Of a DNA stretch of 7,223 bases, positions 5,461-7,223 are shown piece by piece. The first letter of the stretch is position 1; every line of letters starts with the position of its first letter. This DNA comes from Prevotellaceae bacterium. GTDB taxonomy: Bacteria; Bacteroidota; Bacteroidia; Bacteroidales; UBA932. The notes beneath the pieces were generated by a model, which saw nothing but the letters and a program-made list of their open reading frames with translations, was not told where the DNA came from and ran no database searches. The translations under genes and the position numbers were made by a program. The DNA lies in contig JAITAP010000199.1 of assembly GCA_031284065.1 (NCBI GenBank), positions 1 through 7,223 on the forward strand, given 5' to 3'.

Positions 5461-6813
5461 CTACGATGAGGAACCTAAATATTGAGCAAACGCTTGCTCT
5501 GATTGTGCAATATCGTCTTTAAATAACGAGTAGCTGCCGGCGGCTCGGGGTATTTTGAGCCCTAATTTTGTCAATTTGCCGTTTGTACCTTTGATCGTAT
5601 AACGCTCGTTAATATTGGTTTCTTCATGTGGGAACAATAAAAAGCCACTATCGGATTTAAACCGGTACATGTAAGCAATAGTTTTATAGTAAATGCTTGT
5701 TGCTCTTTCAGAATTTTCGCCATACTCCTTTTGTTTCTCCAATGGGGTGTATTTTGCATCACATACAAGCTTTGGATTTTCTTTTCGGCTTATGAAATCA
5801 GGGTAAATTGGCTGAAAATTATCAAACAAATATTGACGATGCTTTCCTGTCTTATTTTCAGGATGAATAAAGTCATCTTTCAAAATAGTATTCAAATATT
5901 CTTCCCACAGCCACGCTCCATCGAACAGCAATCCGTAAATCTTATCCTTTTCCTGCCCAAAAGTCAGCTTTTCTCTGCGCAAAATCCGCAGGCAAATCTT
6001 TTGCAGCATTTTGTATTCCGTAAAGTAGGGATGCGTTACCGGCTTCAGGTTGGCGTTAATCACCTTTTGCCTGTCATTTTTCTTGTAGCTGCTTTGGGTA
6101 ATAAAACAGATTCTGCCTGCAATATCGCGAACCTCGCCGTCATTCGTTAAAATGCCGCTCCCCCAGGGGTGGACTTTTATGTGCTCTATGGTGTGCCGTA
6201 TTAGCTGGGTTACGTAGTTATCGTAGCTGTGCTCTCGGGTTATGTAGGCGATTTTTCCGGCAAACGGAATGTTGGCGCGAATATGGCGCTTTACGTCAAT
6301 TGCCCCTTTTACGTTGGCGTCGTTGTACTCTTCGCGCCGGTACGCCTTGTATAAGCCCTGCGAATAGGCTTTTTTGAGGTAGTACGGAAACAAGTACAGC
6401 AGAAAATCCCAAATATTCTCTTTGCTTGGCGTTTGGTCAAACTTAAAAATGTTTACCGCAAAAACTTTTTGCAGCATGTAGTGCAAAAAGTAGTCGCTGT
6501 CCTCACCCTCTTGGGAAAATCGGGAGGCGATGGTGAGCTGGGTGTTATTTCGACCGATAAAGCCCATAAGGTTGCAGGTCGTTAGCAGCATGTCTTCATG
6601 CAAGGAAAAGACGGGCAGCTTATCTATATCGTCGTGGTACTGCCCCAACGACTGCGGAAAAACAAGCAAGTCGGGATTTTCGCGCTGCAAGTCGCGGAGG
6701 TTTTTGTTGGCCATTGCCTGCAAGTCTTCAGCAATTGCCGCCAAGCTTGCCGGATTATCTTCACGCTGCAAAACGGTCAGGTGTTTACCTCCGTTATTAT
6801 CCGTTGTTCTCAT
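5461..6813 (-). CDS. mcrC: McrC-like nuclease subunit of a type IV McrBC restriction system
   Basis: A 450-residue protein, ATG at 6811-6813, TAG stop at 5461-5463. McrC partners the McrB GTPase ring and supplies the nuclease that cuts DNA carrying modified cytosines. The N-terminal half (about 10-160) is the McrB-contact region; LKGAIDVKRHI-like sequence appears as KGAIDVKRHI at 169-178. The signature FDGAWLWEEYL is at 297-307. The PD-(D/E)xK core is visible as P338-D339 and, after a short loop, D352-A353-K354 in LVCDAKY, with the following helix YYKTIAYMYRF at 376-385, so the active site looks intact. It is longer than the E. coli protein (about 350 residues) but ordinary for Bacteroidota relatives. 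Its start lies inside the end of mcrB, indicating translational coupling. Its 3' third is AT-rich (about 34% GC over 5581-5880) against about 50% over 6121-6300. Confidence 0.92.
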   Translation of the reverse strand: MRTTDNNGGKHLTVLQREDNPASLAAIAEDLQAMANKNLRDLQRENPDLLVFPQSLGQYHDDIDKLPVFSLHEDMLLTTCNLMGFIGRNNTQLTIASRFSQEGEDSDYFLHYMLQKVFAVNIFKFDQTPSKENIWDFLLYLFPYYLKKAYSQGLYKAYRREEYNDANVKGAIDVKRHIRANIPFAGKIAYITREHSYDNYVTQLIRHTIEHIKVHPWGSGILTNDGEVRDIAGRICFITQSSYKKNDRQKVINANLKPVTHPYFTEYKMLQKICLRILRREKLTFGQEKDKIYGLLFDGAWLWEEYLNTILKDDFIHPENKTGKHRQYLFDNFQPIYPDFISRKENPKLVCDAKYTPLEKQKEYGENSERATSIYYKTIAYMYRFKSDSGFLLFPHEETNINERYTIKGTNGKLTKLGLKIPRAAGSYSLFKDDIAQSEQAFAQYLGSSS

Positions 6814-7223
6814 CGTTTGGGGCAGCGTTGTAAGCCTTTCTTAATTTTTCCGGCAGGCTGTCGGCGTCGGGCATTCCGCGCACATACTCTTTCAAAAGCG
6901 GGTGCAGCTTCAGCTCCCACAGCTCCTCAAAATCGGGATACGTCTCGTTTTTGGTCAGAAAATAAGCGCCGCCTACGTGGTACGAAGAGTTTAGTCCCTC
7001 AATTTTCGAAATCTCATCATTCAATTTTGTCATTCTGCGCCTGCTTTCAGCCGGCAGGTTCATGTTCTCTGCACTTTCGGCTGCGGTTATTTCTTTCCAT
7101 GTAAACCGCCGCCGCATGGCAAAATCAAAGCTCTCCACGCTGCGGTCAATATCGTTCATAGTGCCGATGATGTACACATTTTCGGGAATGTAAAACCAGC
7201 CTTGCCCCAGCTCGCTGTCAAAA
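6797..7223 (-). CDS. mcrB: McrB-like AAA+ GTPase, C-terminal 141 residues, cut by the window edge
   Basis: Only the 3' end of the gene is present; the frame is open to the right edge and stops with TAA at 6797-6799. McrB forms the GTP-hydrolysing hexamer that recognises modified DNA and drives McrC. Visible motifs are sensor 1, IIGTMND followed by DRS (residues 18-28 of the fragment), the arginine-finger segment AMRRRF (35-40), the sensor-2-like SSYHVGGAYF (69-78) and the conserved LWELKLHPLLKEY near 101-113. GTMN-x-x-DRS with RRRF is diagnostic of the McrB branch of AAA+ proteins. The Walker A and B motifs and the N-terminal DNA-recognition domain lie outside the window, so the modification it reads cannot be inferred. 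It overlaps mcrC by 17 bp. Confidence 0.93.
   Translation of the reverse strand, partial: FDSELGQGWFYIPENVYIIGTMNDIDRSVESFDFAMRRRFTWKEITAAESAENMNLPAESRRRMTKLNDEISKIEGLNSSYHVGGAYFLTKNETYPDFEELWELKLHPLLKEYVRGMPDADSLPEKLRKAYNAAPNDENNG

Noticed and set aside
5424..5463. Possible intrinsic terminator after mcrC (CGCT, then AGCG followed by six T on the minus strand)
   Set aside because: The stem is only 4 bp with a loop of more than 20 bases, too weak to call.

Overview
The window looks like a piece of a Bacteroidota chromosome, most likely order Bacteroidales. The grounds are a large TonB-dependent receptor with an N-terminal carboxypeptidase-regulatory-like domain, a DUF4374-type lipoprotein (a family essentially confined to this phylum), AT-rich leaders without Shine-Dalgarno sequences, and a fair match to the Bacteroidota promoter pattern (TTTG, about 20 bases, TAnnTTTG). 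All five protein genes lie on the minus strand, so transcription runs from high to low coordinates.

Right part (5461-7223): the 3' part of mcrB (AAA+ GTPase, running off the right edge) overlaps the start of mcrC (PD-(D/E)xK nuclease subunit) by 17 bp. Together they are a type IV, modification-dependent restriction system of the McrBC class. The 3' portion of mcrC is much more AT-rich than its 5' portion.

Middle (2802-5460): a 289-bp spacer with no gene separates mcrC from the next transcription unit. It holds a candidate promoter, a candidate palindromic operator and a small leader hairpin, all pointing at a 789-residue TonB-dependent outer-membrane receptor.

Left-middle (331-2801): the receptor is followed after 49 bp by a DUF4374 lipoprotein with an acidic surface-export-like N-terminus, and after another 115 bp by a ferric-reductase-like (MsrQ/YedZ-type) haem membrane protein with a long low-complexity linker. 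The order receptor, DUF4374 lipoprotein, inner-membrane reductase resembles the Bacteroides thetaiotaomicron XusABC xenosiderophore system, but the third gene is of a different membrane family from the PepSY-type XusC. The inferred job is capture of an iron chelate at the cell surface, TonB-driven import, and reductive handling of iron at the inner membrane. The substrate cannot be read from the sequence.

Left edge (1-330): no gene. This stretch is an imperfect long inverted repeat of about 310 bp, built around four copies of a CCCCGTAGGGG-type motif and bounded by 9-bp terminal inverted repeats. It looks like a dispersed non-coding repeat or MITE-like element. A second, much smaller interspersed-type repeat lies in the spacer at 1373-1434.

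No rRNA, tRNA, CRISPR array or transposase gene was seen. The most unusual items are the Xus-like locus with an alternative reductase, that reductase's periplasmic linker, and the left-edge repeat element.
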